Shown here piece after piece: positions 29,098 to 37,402 of a DNA stretch of 64,000 nt. This DNA is from Myxococcales bacterium (GTDB taxonomy: Bacteria; Myxococcota_A; Bradymonadia; Bradymonadales; GCA-2716585). Below the pieces are notes generated by a model that worked only from the letters and a program-made list of their open reading frames with translations, did not search any database and had not been told where the DNA came from. Both the position numbers and the translations under genes were made by a program. Location of the stretch: positions 1 through 64,000 of the forward strand of contig PBBL01000011.1 in assembly GCA_002716585.1 (NCBI GenBank). The letters are read 5' to 3'. Within the stretch, counting starts at the first letter, position 1. The number at the start of each line of letters is the position of its first letter.

Positions 29098-30008
29098 CGC
29101 ACCTCGTCGTTCTTGCCGCTCTTGCTGCTCTGCCCGTTCTTGCCACTCTTGCCGCTCTCGCCGTTCTCGCCACCCTGCGCGCCCTCACCGTCCTGAGGGG
29201 GCACCATCCAGGTGTCGGGGTCGGGGGAGTCGCCCTGGGTGTCCGCCCATGTCCAGCCGTCGGCGAGGCGGCGCTCGACCTCACGGCAGGCCTTGGCGAA
29301 GCGCTCCAGCTCCTCGTCGCTGGTGATGTTCCAGACCTTGCCGCCGAGGGTGCCGATCCACGCGCGCTCAAGGCGCCCGGGGCCGACGTCGAACAGGTCG
29401 GCGTTCTCAGGGGCGTCCATGTGCGCGGGGGGCATCCCGAGCCCGACGAGGCGGTCGTAGACGACGCGGGGGTTCAGCTCGGCGACGTCCGACAGGGGCT
29501 CCTGACGCCACAGGCCGCCGTCCTCGCCGATGAGCACGACGCCGCGGCGCACGCCTCGGTCGTCCAGGCGGGAGAGCGCGACGTGGGTGTGACGGATGCC
29601 GTAGGCGCTGTCCTGGATGGGGATCGCCTGGGTGACCCTGGCCAGCTCGAAGATCGACCACAGCAGGTCGTCCTCGGCGCCGCGGGCCTCCTTGTCGCTG
29701 TACCAGACCCGCGGGCGGGTGACCGCGACGACCAGGGCGATGATGGCGGCGAAGACGCGCGTCCAGGCGCGCACCGCCTCGGGCAGCCCCGTCCCATCGT
29801 CGTCGCCCGAGACCGTCTCAGGCGGCTCCTCGGGGTCGTGGGGGCGCGGGGGGCGCGGGGGGATGACGTCGTCGGGGGTGACCGTGGCGCGGGGGTTGCG
29901 CTCGGGATCCGGGGCGGCGTCGGGGGCGGCGTCGGGGGCGACCGCGGTGAAGGTCGGGTGGGTGGACTCGGTGTTCATGAGGTCGGTGTTCATGAGGTCG
30001 GTGTTCAT
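29094..30008 (-). CDS. Hypothetical protein with triplicated start region
   Basis: Starts at ATG 30008, 29993 or 29978, because a 15-bp unit encoding MNTDL is present three times. About 304 residues from the first. An acidic/Pro-rich disordered region at ~20-75, one hydrophobic segment at ~85-97 (VFAAIIALVVAVTRPRVW), then a folded middle (DLLWSIFELARVTQAIPIQD, VVLIGEDGGLWRQEPLSDVA) and a Gly/Ser/Lys repeat tail (GENGESGKSGKNGQSSKSGK). It may be membrane associated. No family recognised. Confidence 0.72.
   Translation of the reverse strand: MNTDLMNTDLMNTESTHPTFTAVAPDAAPDAAPDPERNPRATVTPDDVIPPRPPRPHDPEEPPETVSGDDDGTGLPEAVRAWTRVFAAIIALVVAVTRPRVWYSDKEARGAEDDLLWSIFELARVTQAIPIQDSAYGIRHTHVALSRLDDRGVRRGVVLIGEDGGLWRQEPLSDVAELNPRVVYDRLVGLGMPPAHMDAPENADLFDVGPGRLERAWIGTLGGKVWNITSDEELERFAKACREVERRLADGWTWADTQGDSPDPDTWMVPPQDGEGAQGGENGESGKSGKNGQSSKSGKNDEVR
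29964..30008 (-). repeat. 15-bp tandem repeat x3 carrying the start codon
   Basis: Minus strand: ATGAACACCGACCTC occurs twice and a third copy ends in GAGTCC. Each copy restores ATG in the same frame, so the gene has three alternative starts. Copy number may vary by slippage. Confidence 0.85.
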
Positions 30009-30188
30009 GAGGTGTGCTCCTTGCCTCGTGTCTGTGTGGGCTGCGCGCCCTGATGGCTGCGGCGTCGGCTGCGTTCATGTGAGGTCGTGACGACCACCAG
30101 CAGGGTGAGCCCGTAACTTGAGTTATCGCCCGTTTGGGCGTGATGTTGCTTCCGTTCGTCTTTTTGTGTGCCGAAAAGCGCGAGCGCC

Positions 30189-31520
30189 CTACTCGTCGAG
30201 GTCCGCGCCGTAGTTGTCGTCGTCGTTGTCGTCGTCGAGATCGTCGCCCATGTCGCCATCGCTCACGTCGTCGAAGTCGTCGTCCAGGTGAGGGTCGTCG
30301 CCTGCGTCGCCCATGCCCATGTAGCCCATGCCCATGCCAGCGTAGGCGCCCGTCTCCCGTGTGACCTGGTGAAGGGCCTGGACGTCGAGCGAGTAGCAGC
30401 GCGGGCGGTCGCCGTCGATGCGGACGCGGGCGCAGTGCCGACCCTTCTCAGCGCGAACGATGAAGCCGTCGTCGAACATGGCCGCCAGGAGGCGAACCGC
30501 GGCCCCCTCGCCGATGGCGAACGCCTCCTTGAGGGCGCCGATGGCGTCGGAGGTGGGGATGTGGATCACCCCCCTGGTGGTCACGCGAGGGCTGTCCCAG
30601 CGCCCCACCCAGCCGCGATGGGGCTTCGGCCTGGCGGGGTGATGCTTGTCGTAGAGGCGCGCCTGGTGAAGGCGCGCCCAGCGCAGCAGCGCTTGAGCGG
30701 CCTCGTAGGTGTGGTGTGCGCCGTCCGCATCCTGCGCGGCGGGCAGCAGCCGCCCGTCGTGGATGGCGCGGGCGACCACCGACCGGGGCATCAGCCCGAG
30801 GCGGAGCATCGCGGTGCGACGCCGCGCGATGTCCACCTCGCCGTGGATCATCTCGGTCGCCCGGATCGTATCGACCGCGGCCTGCCGCGCCGTGGTGGCG
30901 CCGAGGCGCTGAAACGCCTGGACGCTCCGCAGCATGGCGTTGGCGGCGGCCACGTCCACCCGCTCGGGCGGGGCGATCCAGCGCAGCGGCAGGTCGTGCC
31001 AGGGGTCGCCTGTCGGTTGGGGCGGGATGCGCGTGTGCTCGGTGGCGTCCTTGTCCGTCTCCGCGCGCAGATCGACGTAGCCCTGGTCCTGGAGGGCGGG
31101 CAGCAGCTCGGAGGCGAGCCAGCGGCGGAAGTCCTTGCCCCTCGGCGTGCGGGCCTTGATGCAGGCCAGGTTGACGCCGTCGCGGGTGAGGAGGAGGAGG
31201 TGGGACGTGTAGGGTGAGATGAGGGAGGCAAGTACCGAATTGGTACTTGCCTGAGCCCTCAAGATGTCCCCCGCCTCGCCCTGGCTTGGTGGTAGATTGC
31301 CACCAAGTAGGAGCTTCAACTCGGCCAACTCGTCACCTTCGACCTTGAAGAAGTCCAGCTCCTCGGTGAACTCGTCAGCCCACCGACCAGTGATGTTCTT
31401 GGCCAGCTTCCCTGGGTCGGAGTACTCCAGCGCCGTCGCGACCTCGGCGGCGATGAAGCAGGGTTGGTTGTTGAACGGGACGACGTGGATCGGCACCCCG
31501 TTGAATTGCATCTGAGTCAT
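30189..31520 (-). CDS. Bro-N family antirepressor-like protein with acidic tail
   Basis: ATG 31520 follows GAGGACATC. 443 residues. N-terminal Bro-N domain (FNGVPIHVVPFNNQPCFIAA, ALEYSDPGKLAKNITGRW, RGKDFRRWLASELLPALQ). A helical middle follows, then a C-terminal module with GRWDSP and EKGRHCARVRIDGDRPRCY (about 30394-30449), nearly identical to the end of the primase-helicase at 21.7 kb. The last ~35 residues are almost all Asp/Asn/Gly with a Met/Gly repeat before them. Bro-N proteins often antagonise phage repressors; the tail could mimic DNA (inference). Confidence 0.85.
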   Translation of the reverse strand: MTQMQFNGVPIHVVPFNNQPCFIAAEVATALEYSDPGKLAKNITGRWADEFTEELDFFKVEGDELAELKLLLGGNLPPSQGEAGDILRAQASTNSVLASLISPYTSHLLLLTRDGVNLACIKARTPRGKDFRRWLASELLPALQDQGYVDLRAETDKDATEHTRIPPQPTGDPWHDLPLRWIAPPERVDVAAANAMLRSVQAFQRLGATTARQAAVDTIRATEMIHGEVDIARRRTAMLRLGLMPRSVVARAIHDGRLLPAAQDADGAHHTYEAAQALLRWARLHQARLYDKHHPARPKPHRGWVGRWDSPRVTTRGVIHIPTSDAIGALKEAFAIGEGAAVRLLAAMFDDGFIVRAEKGRHCARVRIDGDRPRCYSLDVQALHQVTRETGAYAGMGMGYMGMGDAGDDPHLDDDFDDVSDGDMGDDLDDDNDDDNYGADLDE

Positions 31521-31586
31521 GATGTCCTCGTGTGCGTTGCCCACCTCGGCACCTTTGGAGGCGCCGAGGTGGCTGGAGGGGGCAGA

Positions 31587-31862
31587 TCAGGCCGCGAGGT
31601 CGTAGGCGTCGTCACCTTCGTCCAGCGTGACAAGGATGGCGCCGCCGCCGACGGCGTCCAGGACCGTCAGCGGCTCATTCCAGGGGTCCTGGGCGGCCTC
31701 GTCGAGGAAGTCGTGGACGTCGTCCATCGGCGCCCAGCCGGGCAACTCCTCGAACTTGATGTGGTAGGTGAGGGTGCCGTCGGACTTCTGCCCGAGCGTG
31801 GCAGGGAAGACGACCGCGAGGGCGTCTCGTCCCTTGACGAGGGAGGTCAAGGTGAGGAACAT
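31587..31862 (-). CDS. Small acidic hypothetical protein
   Basis: ATG 31862 has CAAGAGG upstream and a sigma-70-type promoter about 100 nt away. 91 residues. Beta-rich N-terminus (LTSLVKGRDALAVVFPATLG, LTYHIKFEELPGWAPMDDVH) and acidic C-terminus (LVTLDEGDDAYDLAA). First gene of the leftward Bro-N group. Acidic and small, so an inhibitor role is possible, but nothing specific is visible. Confidence 0.7.
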   Translation of the reverse strand: MFLTLTSLVKGRDALAVVFPATLGQKSDGTLTYHIKFEELPGWAPMDDVHDFLDEAAQDPWNEPLTVLDAVGGGAILVTLDEGDDAYDLAA

Positions 31863-31961
31863 ACAGGTAGCCTCTTGTTAGGGGTTGTGATGGCCTCGGT
31901 GTCTGTTTGGCGATAGGACCGAGGCCGTCGTGTTTCTTGGCAGACCATTCTGCCTGGAGCC

Positions 31962-31990
31962 AAGATATCCATTGGGCATCTTGGTGTCAA
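31962..31990 (-). promoter_or_regulatory. Leftward promoter with overlapping inverted repeat
   Basis: Minus strand TTGACA (31990-31985), 17-nt spacer, TATCTT (31967-31962). CCAAGAT (31960-31966) and ATCTTGG (31978-31984) form an inverted pair across the -10 and spacer, as expected for an operator. The wHTH gene at 32033 diverges from it. Confidence 0.6.
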
Positions 31991-32032
31991 CGCCAAAAGT
32001 TATCCGTTGACTATCTTTTGAGGGTGCATAGG

Positions 32033-32284
32033 ATGAGCGAAGAAGCCGAACAGGAGGACTGGAGGTCTGGCCCCGTGCGCGATCAAATAGTCAAAATCAT
32101 CAAGAAATACGGTCCTGTGACCGCGGCCGGCATAGCGCAGATTACAGATAACGCCATCGCTCGAAAGAACGCTAACCAGGCCCTCAGGAAGGGTGCTGAC
32201 GCGGGAGTGTTTGAGCACCTGCCAGCCGCTCCTGGCACCTACCGCCTAACCACTTCAGGGCAAGGTGCCAGTGAGGATGCGTGA
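32033..32284 (+). CDS. Small winged-helix DNA-binding protein
   Basis: ATG 32033 chosen over an upstream in-frame start that would read through the operator. 83 residues: DWRSGPVRDQIVKIIKKYGP, VTAAGIAQITDNAIARKNAN and TYRLTTSG form a compact wHTH. Divergent from the Bro-N group across the CCAAGAT inverted repeat, so it probably regulates that promoter and its own. Confidence 0.72.
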   Translation: MSEEAEQEDWRSGPVRDQIVKIIKKYGPVTAAGIAQITDNAIARKNANQALRKGADAGVFEHLPAAPGTYRLTTSGQGASEDA

Positions 32285-32383
32285 GGGCCTTGCTGGTCCA
32301 TCTCCGTACCTACTGTGAGTAACCGCTGCTTGACACCCCGTCCTTGCGCATGGCATGCGATCCTCACAACTTAGGAGGATCCA

Positions 32384-32737
32384 GTGCCTTTTCTGCTCAT
32401 AGTCTCCGTCCTTTGGACCCTGTTTGTTGGTGGCGTGTGGCTCCTGATGGTGTTCTCGGCGAAGTCAGCTCCGCAAGAGGCATCCATCTCAGCTATGGCC
32501 TTGGTGTTCCTCGTCATCCCTTACCTGGTCATGCGGTACGCGGAGATGCTCCGTAACCTGGACAGGGAGCCCAGCACGCCCAGGCCAACAGACGAAGAAC
32601 TGCGTCTGGCCTCCGTCCAGGCAGCAGCGGAACCTGTGATCACGTCCGACATGACCAAGGTAGAGCGCATCCGGGCTCGACGTGAAGCGCGCGAGGCGGC
32701 CATTGCAGAGGCCCTAGGCGAGCAGGGTTCCTCTTGA
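32384..32737 (+). CDS. Small membrane protein
   Basis: GTG 32384 follows AGGAGGATCCA. 117 residues. Two membrane segments, ~3-23 (LLIVSVLWTLFVGGVWLLMV) and ~35-52 (ISAMALVFLVIPYLVM), then a charged cytoplasmic helix (MTKVERIRARREAREAAIAE). This layout occurs in superinfection-exclusion and toxin-like phage proteins, but no sequence family is recognised. Confidence 0.68.
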   Translation: MPFLLIVSVLWTLFVGGVWLLMVFSAKSAPQEASISAMALVFLVIPYLVMRYAEMLRNLDREPSTPRPTDEELRLASVQAAAEPVITSDMTKVERIRARREAREAAIAEALGEQGSS

Positions 32738-32775
32738 ACTCGCCTCCACACCCTTCAGGCTCCACGAAAGCCTGT

Positions 32776-33204
32776 TCAGCCGAGGATGATGCTGCGGTTG
32801 TTTTTCGTCACCGCTGCCCGAATCAAGGGGCCTGACACCGATTCATCAACTCCCCATCCCGTGCAGAACTGTTCAAAGAGTTGGCGTTCTGCGTGGTCGG
32901 CGTACCCATCACCAAAGAGCACATCCAGCATGTTGGCGAGGATGCAGGCCTTCTGATTGGCGTCGAGTTGAGCGCCGGCCTCTTGGATGAACTGTGCTAC
33001 AGGGGTCCGCTGCGAGTACAGGATCGCCTGGCGACCCAGAACGATGGGAGCGTGCCCCGTGCCAAGCAGGTTGAGGATGGGCATCACCTCGCTTTCGTCG
33101 AGGTGGCCGTCCACGGTGGACATGTAGATCATCGACGCCACGAAGATGAATGGTGTCGTCAGTCTGACCTTGTTGCTCTTGTTGAACGCATCAAAGAGTC
33201 CCAT
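32776..33204 (-). CDS. TerB-like helical protein
   Basis: ATG 33204. 142 residues, helical. VDGHLDESEVMPILNLLG and LFGDGYADHAERQLFEQFCT resemble the two acidic D-x-x-x-x-x-E repeats of TerB-like domains (DxhhxxxE...DGxhxxxE), often linked to stress or phage-related systems. No signal peptide. It is in the variable cargo region, near the nuclease gene. Confidence 0.65.
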   Translation of the reverse strand: MGLFDAFNKSNKVRLTTPFIFVASMIYMSTVDGHLDESEVMPILNLLGTGHAPIVLGRQAILYSQRTPVAQFIQEAGAQLDANQKACILANMLDVLFGDGYADHAERQLFEQFCTGWGVDESVSGPLIRAAVTKNNRSIILG

Positions 33205-33225
33205 AACTTCTCCTACTGTTTGGGT

Positions 33226-33564
33226 TTACCACCTGAAGCCGGTCATCACGCCAGCGCCATCCTCAGACACCCACGGGTTGTGCAGGCTGGGCTCGGGTGG
33301 CGGATCTTCAAGCTGGCTGTACCGAGACGAGTTGGCCGAGCTGACGCCCCAGATGATCAGCCCTAGCGCGCCGAGTCCGAGCAGCCCGAGCACCAGATAA
33401 GTGCCTCCATCTCCACCGAGGCCATCGTTGTGACAGTGGCGCGTTCCCGTACTGGAGTTATTGTGGCAGCCATTGGAGTCGGTGCCGCCGGAATGGGCCA
33501 ACGCCATCGTTGGCGTGAAGGCCACGAGCGCTGTGAGCGCCAACGTGAGGGCGATTCGCCTCAT
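33226..33564 (-). CDS. Secreted/membrane YHYH-domain protein
   Basis: 112 residues. Signal peptide at 1-23 (RRIALTLALTALVAFTPTMALA), then HSGGTDSNGCHNNSSTGTRHCHNDG (read as two blocks), the YHYH motif family of envelope proteins. A single membrane helix follows (~55-74, YLVLGLLGLGALGLIIWGV) and a short cytoplasmic tail. It abuts the nuclease gene start region downstream. Possibly a lysogenic-conversion envelope gene; role unknown. Confidence 0.68.
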   Translation of the reverse strand: MRRIALTLALTALVAFTPTMALAHSGGTDSNGCHNNSSTGTRHCHNDGLGGDGGTYLVLGLLGLGALGLIIWGVSSANSSRYSQLEDPPPEPSLHNPWVSEDGAGVMTGFRW

Positions 33565-33567
33565 GGT

Positions 33568-34677
33568 CTACTCCTCCCCATCGTACACCGCGACCATCGC
33601 GCGGATGGCGTCGGCGTGCTTGTAGATGTCGCCCAGGGTGTCGAGCGGTTCGCGGGTCTCGTTCTTCTCAGCGTCGAACAGGCCGATGTAGTTCTGGGAG
33701 GTGTTGAAGTGCAGGCGGCACAGCGGCTTGCGGTTGTTGTCGTCGAGCAGGACGCCGAAGTAGCTCTTGGTGTCCCGAGCGTGGACGCGATCAAGCTCTA
33801 CGGTGGCAGCCAGGATCGCCTTGACGATCAGGAAGCCCTGCTGCTCCTCGTCGGTGGTGACGATCCCTTTCTTGCGCTTCTCCAGCTCCTCGGGTGACAG
33901 CTCCTCCTCTTCTTCTTCCGCCTCGGCGGCCTCAGGCACCGCCACGACCGTCGCGCGCATGTCCTCCTGATCGAGGGCAGCCTGGAGGCGACCGGCGAGG
34001 CGCTCGTTGATGAACTCCCTGAAGGCGCGCTGCACCAGGTCGGTGAACTGATCCTTGACCGACTGCACGAAGCGCCCCTCGTAGAGCTGGCTGGCGAAGA
34101 AGCGCACGAAGTCCTCATCGGGCTCCTGGAGCTGCTGGGCGAGGATCGCCTTGATGGCGTTGCGGTACTTCAGGTCGCTGGCGGCTGACAGCATCTCATC
34201 GACATCGAAGGTGCCCTTACGCATCTTCTTGAGGTCATCAACCTGGCTCTCATGCAGGTCGGTCATGTCGAGCCTCAAGAACGGCTCGGCGTCCATCTTG
34301 TTGGGCTCCTTGGTGTCGCTGTAGAACCAGTAGTCGATCCCGTTGGTCAGGATGGAGATCCGCGCCTCGACGACCCCGAAGTAGCGGTAGAGCTGGCTCG
34401 CGTGGGCATCGGCGAGGTTCGTCGCGCAGCTCTTGCACTCGATGATGATGATCGGCTGATCGTCCTTGAGGATCGCGTAGTCGACCTTCTCCCCCTTCTT
34501 GATGCCCACGTCCGCGGTGAACTCCGGCACCACCTCCATCGGGTTGAAGACGTCGTAGCCGAGGGCCTGGATGAAGGGCATGATGAAGGCGTTCTTCGTC
34601 GCCTCCTCCGTCTCCACCCGATCCTTGATCTGCTCGATGCGCGTGCCAATACTCCTGAGCCGCTCGATGAAGTCCAT
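33568..34677 (-). CDS. HsdR_N-type PD-(D/E)XK restriction-like nuclease
   Basis: ATG 34677. 369 residues. ATKNAFIMPFIQALGYDVFN, FTADVGIKKGEKVDYAILKD and IIIIECKSC give the PD-(D/E)XK core of the type I restriction HsdR N-terminal domain (COG4748-like) without the helicase. A long coiled/acidic middle precedes a C-terminal part (SYFGVLLDDNNRKPLCRLHF, YIGLFDAEKNETREPLD). Stand-alone members are often in defence regions. It could be an anti-competitor nuclease carried by the prophage. No modification subunit is adjacent. Confidence 0.82.
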   Translation of the reverse strand: MDFIERLRSIGTRIEQIKDRVETEEATKNAFIMPFIQALGYDVFNPMEVVPEFTADVGIKKGEKVDYAILKDDQPIIIIECKSCATNLADAHASQLYRYFGVVEARISILTNGIDYWFYSDTKEPNKMDAEPFLRLDMTDLHESQVDDLKKMRKGTFDVDEMLSAASDLKYRNAIKAILAQQLQEPDEDFVRFFASQLYEGRFVQSVKDQFTDLVQRAFREFINERLAGRLQAALDQEDMRATVVAVPEAAEAEEEEEELSPEELEKRKKGIVTTDEEQQGFLIVKAILAATVELDRVHARDTKSYFGVLLDDNNRKPLCRLHFNTSQNYIGLFDAEKNETREPLDTLGDIYKHADAIRAMVAVYDGEE

Positions 34678-34883
34678 ACCCCTCCTCTCCCTCTTGTGCG
34701 CCGAATGATCGGCTGTTCATGAAATCTGCGAGGGGCATGCCGCCACGGCTGTAAGGCAAAGTCAAGGGCATCGAAACACAGCTGTGAAAAATTTCTTGAA
34801 TACCTTCAGCGTGTGATCGTCCAGCCAAGCACAGCAACACGCTCACCAGGCAGAGCAACAACGCCAAGACGAAAGGAGAGAGG

Positions 34884-35276
34884 ATGTCAATCGAATTGGA
34901 GGACGAGATCAGGGGCGATCGCTGGTCGCTTCGGAGGCGTATCAGCGGCATGTTCTATCAACCCGGCGAACGGACGCTCTACATCGGTGCGACGAGCAAC
35001 TACAAGGACCGCCGCTCGAAGCACTGGAGCAAGTACAGGAAGCGCGGCTTCATTGAAAAGGCTCTCTTTGCCGCCGAACCCTACCGCATGGTGGTGCTCT
35101 GGATGACGAAGGACTACAGCGAGGCGGTTGATGTCGAGCGGGACCTGATTGCCTTCTACCGCCCGACAGGGCGCTTGGAGAACGATCCTGCGAAGAAGGG
35201 TGGCGAGGGCATCAGGCAAGGCAAGGACGCCTATTACATCTACGCCCTCTTCGGCCACACCCGCTTCTTCACCTGA
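34884..35276 (+). CDS. GIY-YIG nuclease-family protein
   Basis: ATG 34884 follows AAAGGAGAGAGG. 130 residues. TLYIGATSNYKDRRSKHWSK is the GIY-YIG strand-helix with conserved Arg. The first GIY is replaced (GMFYQPG), and EAVDVERDLIAF supplies the later acidic residue region, so activity is likely but not certain. Divergent from the HsdR_N-like gene in the cargo block. Confidence 0.75.
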   Translation: MSIELEDEIRGDRWSLRRRISGMFYQPGERTLYIGATSNYKDRRSKHWSKYRKRGFIEKALFAAEPYRMVVLWMTKDYSEAVDVERDLIAFYRPTGRLENDPAKKGGEGIRQGKDAYYIYALFGHTRFFT

Positions 35277-35388
35277 CGCTCAAGATGGCTGTGAGCTATC
35301 CGTGGGACCACTTCACCCTTCAGCCTCATGCCAAACTTCGCCAAGGGCTATAGGGCTATTGTGTGTTTACCAGGCGCTTGCAGTCGGC

Positions 35389-35640
35389 TCATCTACCCAC
35401 GAGCTGCTCCCTCAAAGCTCGGACTGACAACCCTAGGTTGTTGAAGCGCAACTGAACCTTGCGGGCGTTTTCCTTAGGATCGCCCTCAAGCAGTTCGCTC
35501 GCCATCTTCTCGAAGTCGCCGCCGTGGCGCAGGTACATGTCCCTATACACCTGATGCTCCATCGCGCGAGACGTTTTGTTGAGACTCTCGTGGGGCTCGA
35601 CCTTCACCATGTGCTTGTTTGCAGTATCTTGGGGTACCAT
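35389..35640 (-). CDS. Small Fis-like HTH protein
   Basis: ATG 35640 with GGGAGACGC upstream. 83 residues. VYRDMYLRHGGDFEKMASEL then ENARKVQLRFNNLGLSVRAL resembles short Fis/sigma-54-activator HTH proteins common in Myxococcota. An ATATGCATAT palindrome (35708-35717) and TTGACA lie upstream. It could be host or phage. No partner gene is apparent. Confidence 0.65.
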   Translation of the reverse strand: MVPQDTANKHMVKVEPHESLNKTSRAMEHQVYRDMYLRHGGDFEKMASELLEGDPKENARKVQLRFNNLGLSVRALREQLVGR

Positions 35641-35953
35641 GCAGCGTCTCCCTTGTTCGGCCAGCGCCCTTGCGGGCCGTCTATATTTAAATCACAGATG
35701 ATCTCTCATATGCATATTGTCAACCCCTGACTTGAAGGTCAACATGTGAGCGCAAGCCCTGGCTAGGGGACCCTCGTCACGCAGCGGCGGGCGGCTCACC
35801 CCGATCCGCCGCGTCCGCGAGTAGCCGCAGCAGCCACACGAGGAATTGCCTTGGGGAACGATCGCAGTTCTTGGCGTGGAACTGCGCATGCAGCCTGAAC
35901 TTGATCAGTGGGTCGATGGCAACGATGGGTGGCAGATCAAGGGGTGAAGTGGT

Positions 35954-36166
35954 TTGAGGCGGGATCAGGACGTGGTGCAGCTGATGCGCGGTGAGGCGCT
36001 CCAGGTCGAGATGGCGGAGTATGGCGTGGTGACGTGTGGGCTGTGGCAGGCCGCGCTGTCTGTGGAGGTGGACGGCCTGGAGGAGGGTAGCGCGTCGGCC
36101 CTTCGCGAGCAGCTCCGGCGCGCGGTCTACAACTACAACCGCTTCGTGGGGGATGTCTGGTCGTAA
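35954..36166 (+). CDS. Small hypothetical protein or gene fragment
   Basis: The frame could start at ATG 35954 or ATG 35981 (MRGEALQVEMAEYGVVTCGL). It has good GC-rich codon use to the stop, ending AVYNYNRFVGDVWS. There is no strong ribosome-binding site. It may be the tail of a degraded phage gene in the cargo junction. The flanks 35641-35953 and 36167-36338 contain nothing else I can support. Confidence 0.35.
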   Translation: MRRDQDVVQLMRGEALQVEMAEYGVVTCGLWQAALSVEVDGLEEGSASALREQLRRAVYNYNRFVGDVWS

Positions 36167-36338
36167 GCGTTCAGTTCCTCTCTGCGAGGGGCTCGAGAGT
36201 ACTTTTGAAGCCGAGAGAGACCGTGGGCAAAGCGCATGGAGCCCGTGTTTATTGCAACGACGTCTCTCAGTTCGGGCGTTATCGAGCCCCATCTAGGCGA
36301 TGGATTCCTACGCATCCCGTTCTGGAGGGCCACTGAAC

Positions 36339-36470
36339 GTGTACGTCTGGTCTAGTGACCTGCGCGGGGTGGACCTGGATGCGCTGGTGCGGCGTCAGGA
36401 GGTGTTGGAGCGGGCGGTTGAGAAGCTCAGGACGAGGCTGGTTGGGATGAACATGAGTTACTGGGGATGA
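36339..36470 (+). CDS. Tiny ORF (43 aa) or fragment
   Basis: GTG 36339, reading VYVWSSDLRGVDLDALVRRQ then a heptad-like helix (EVLERAVEKLRTRLVGMN). GGAGGGCC is 10 nt upstream. It overlaps the 3' end of the leftward AT-rich cassette by 13 nt. Codon use matches the GC-rich phage DNA, marking the left border of the foreign island. Possibly a remnant. Confidence 0.35.
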   Translation: MYVWSSDLRGVDLDALVRRQEVLERAVEKLRTRLVGMNMSYWG

Positions 36471-37051
36471 GCCTCTTCTTCATCAACTCCAGAGACCTTG
36501 ACACTAAGATGCAGGCGTATCGACTCCATTAAATTCTTGTGAGCTTCATCATACTTAGCGTAAGAGCCATTCAAGTCTTTGTACTCTTCAACCTTCTCCT
36601 CTATATCATCAATTTCATCAACAACACTCCACGCAGACAAGACACCTTGAATATCAGGATTGATTGACAAAAGAGTTTCGAGTTCAACAGTAACATTATC
36701 TTTGGCCAACCTCCAGCCATTAATTTGCTCTAAACGCTTTTCAAAAACTTCAGTTCGAATGTTTGGCTGTGTCGCCCCCCTTCTCAAGACAACGTCATAT
36801 TGCTTCAACGCTCTGTATGTGGACCTAACCTCACGAGCTGTTTTGGTGATTTGAAGTAAGGTGTTAACTTCATACTTCCTGTAATCTTGACTCAAACTGA
36901 TTCCAGCAATGGTTTTACTTGCTCGCCAAGCAAACACAACGCCGACAACTGCAACAACTACACTGGAAACACCAGTTAGCACTGCAGCAAATTTGGATAC
37001 AAAGTCTATGAGACTCGACCATAGCATGTACTCAATAACAACATCAAACAT
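36458..37051 (-). CDS. Membrane-anchored protein of AT-rich cassette
   Basis: ATG 37051 follows GGAGATAG and is 6 nt after the STAS gene. 197 residues. One strong membrane helix at ~20-42 (AAVLTGVSSVVVAVVGVVFA) then a long helical cytoplasmic part (QITKTAREVRSTYRALKQYD, VVDEIDDIEEKVEEYKDLNG). AT-rich codons unlike the surroundings. As third gene of an ATPase/STAS group it could be the effector or sensor of a partner-switch module. No family recognised. Confidence 0.75.
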   Translation of the reverse strand: MFDVVIEYMLWSSLIDFVSKFAAVLTGVSSVVVAVVGVVFAWRASKTIAGISLSQDYRKYEVNTLLQITKTAREVRSTYRALKQYDVVLRRGATQPNIRTEVFEKRLEQINGWRLAKDNVTVELETLLSINPDIQGVLSAWSVVDEIDDIEEKVEEYKDLNGSYAKYDEAHKNLMESIRLHLSVKVSGVDEEEAHPQ

Positions 37052-37057
37052 ACAAAA

Positions 37058-37402
37058 CTATCTCCAAATGGCACCTTTCTTTCGCTGCCTACTTAACTCT
37101 TTTTGGATAAAATCTTGAACCTTATTGTTCCAGCGTGGGTTATTGGTTATAAAGACTACCCTGTTAAGCACATCAGGCCCCAACTCCCTTATAAGGCCAC
37201 CGCTGATCTCTTCGAGGAATGATGTCCCATATGAATACACCCGATCCAAATCAACAACAATTGACAGTTCAGGATCACCACGAAGCAATGGCTCTAAATA
37301 CTCTTTCCTAAACTGCTCACCAGACCACGAACCATCATCAATATATCTAGGGCCTGGTGTTGTCGTAAACTCCTCGGCCACTCTGATTAATTTTTGTTTC
37401 AT
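37058..37402 (-). CDS. STAS-like DUF4325 protein
   Basis: ATG 37402 (GTG 37417 also possible, with GGAAG upstream). 114 residues. SGEQFRKEYLEPLLRGDPEL, SIVVDLDRVYSYGTSFLEEI and SGGLIRELG match DUF4325, a STAS-like fold related to anti-anti-sigma factors: the buried acidic strand VVDLD and the Ser-rich turn SYGTSFLEE are conserved. It sits between a GHKL ATPase and a membrane protein, all leftward. It probably binds the ATPase. Confidence 0.82.
   Translation of the reverse strand: MKQKLIRVAEEFTTTPGPRYIDDGSWSGEQFRKEYLEPLLRGDPELSIVVDLDRVYSYGTSFLEEISGGLIRELGPDVLNRVVFITNNPRWNNKVQDFIQKELSRQRKKGAIWR

Noticed and set aside
30189..30360. GTC/GTT repeats as a regulatory microsatellite
   Set aside because: They are explained by the Asp-rich coding tail of the Bro-N protein.
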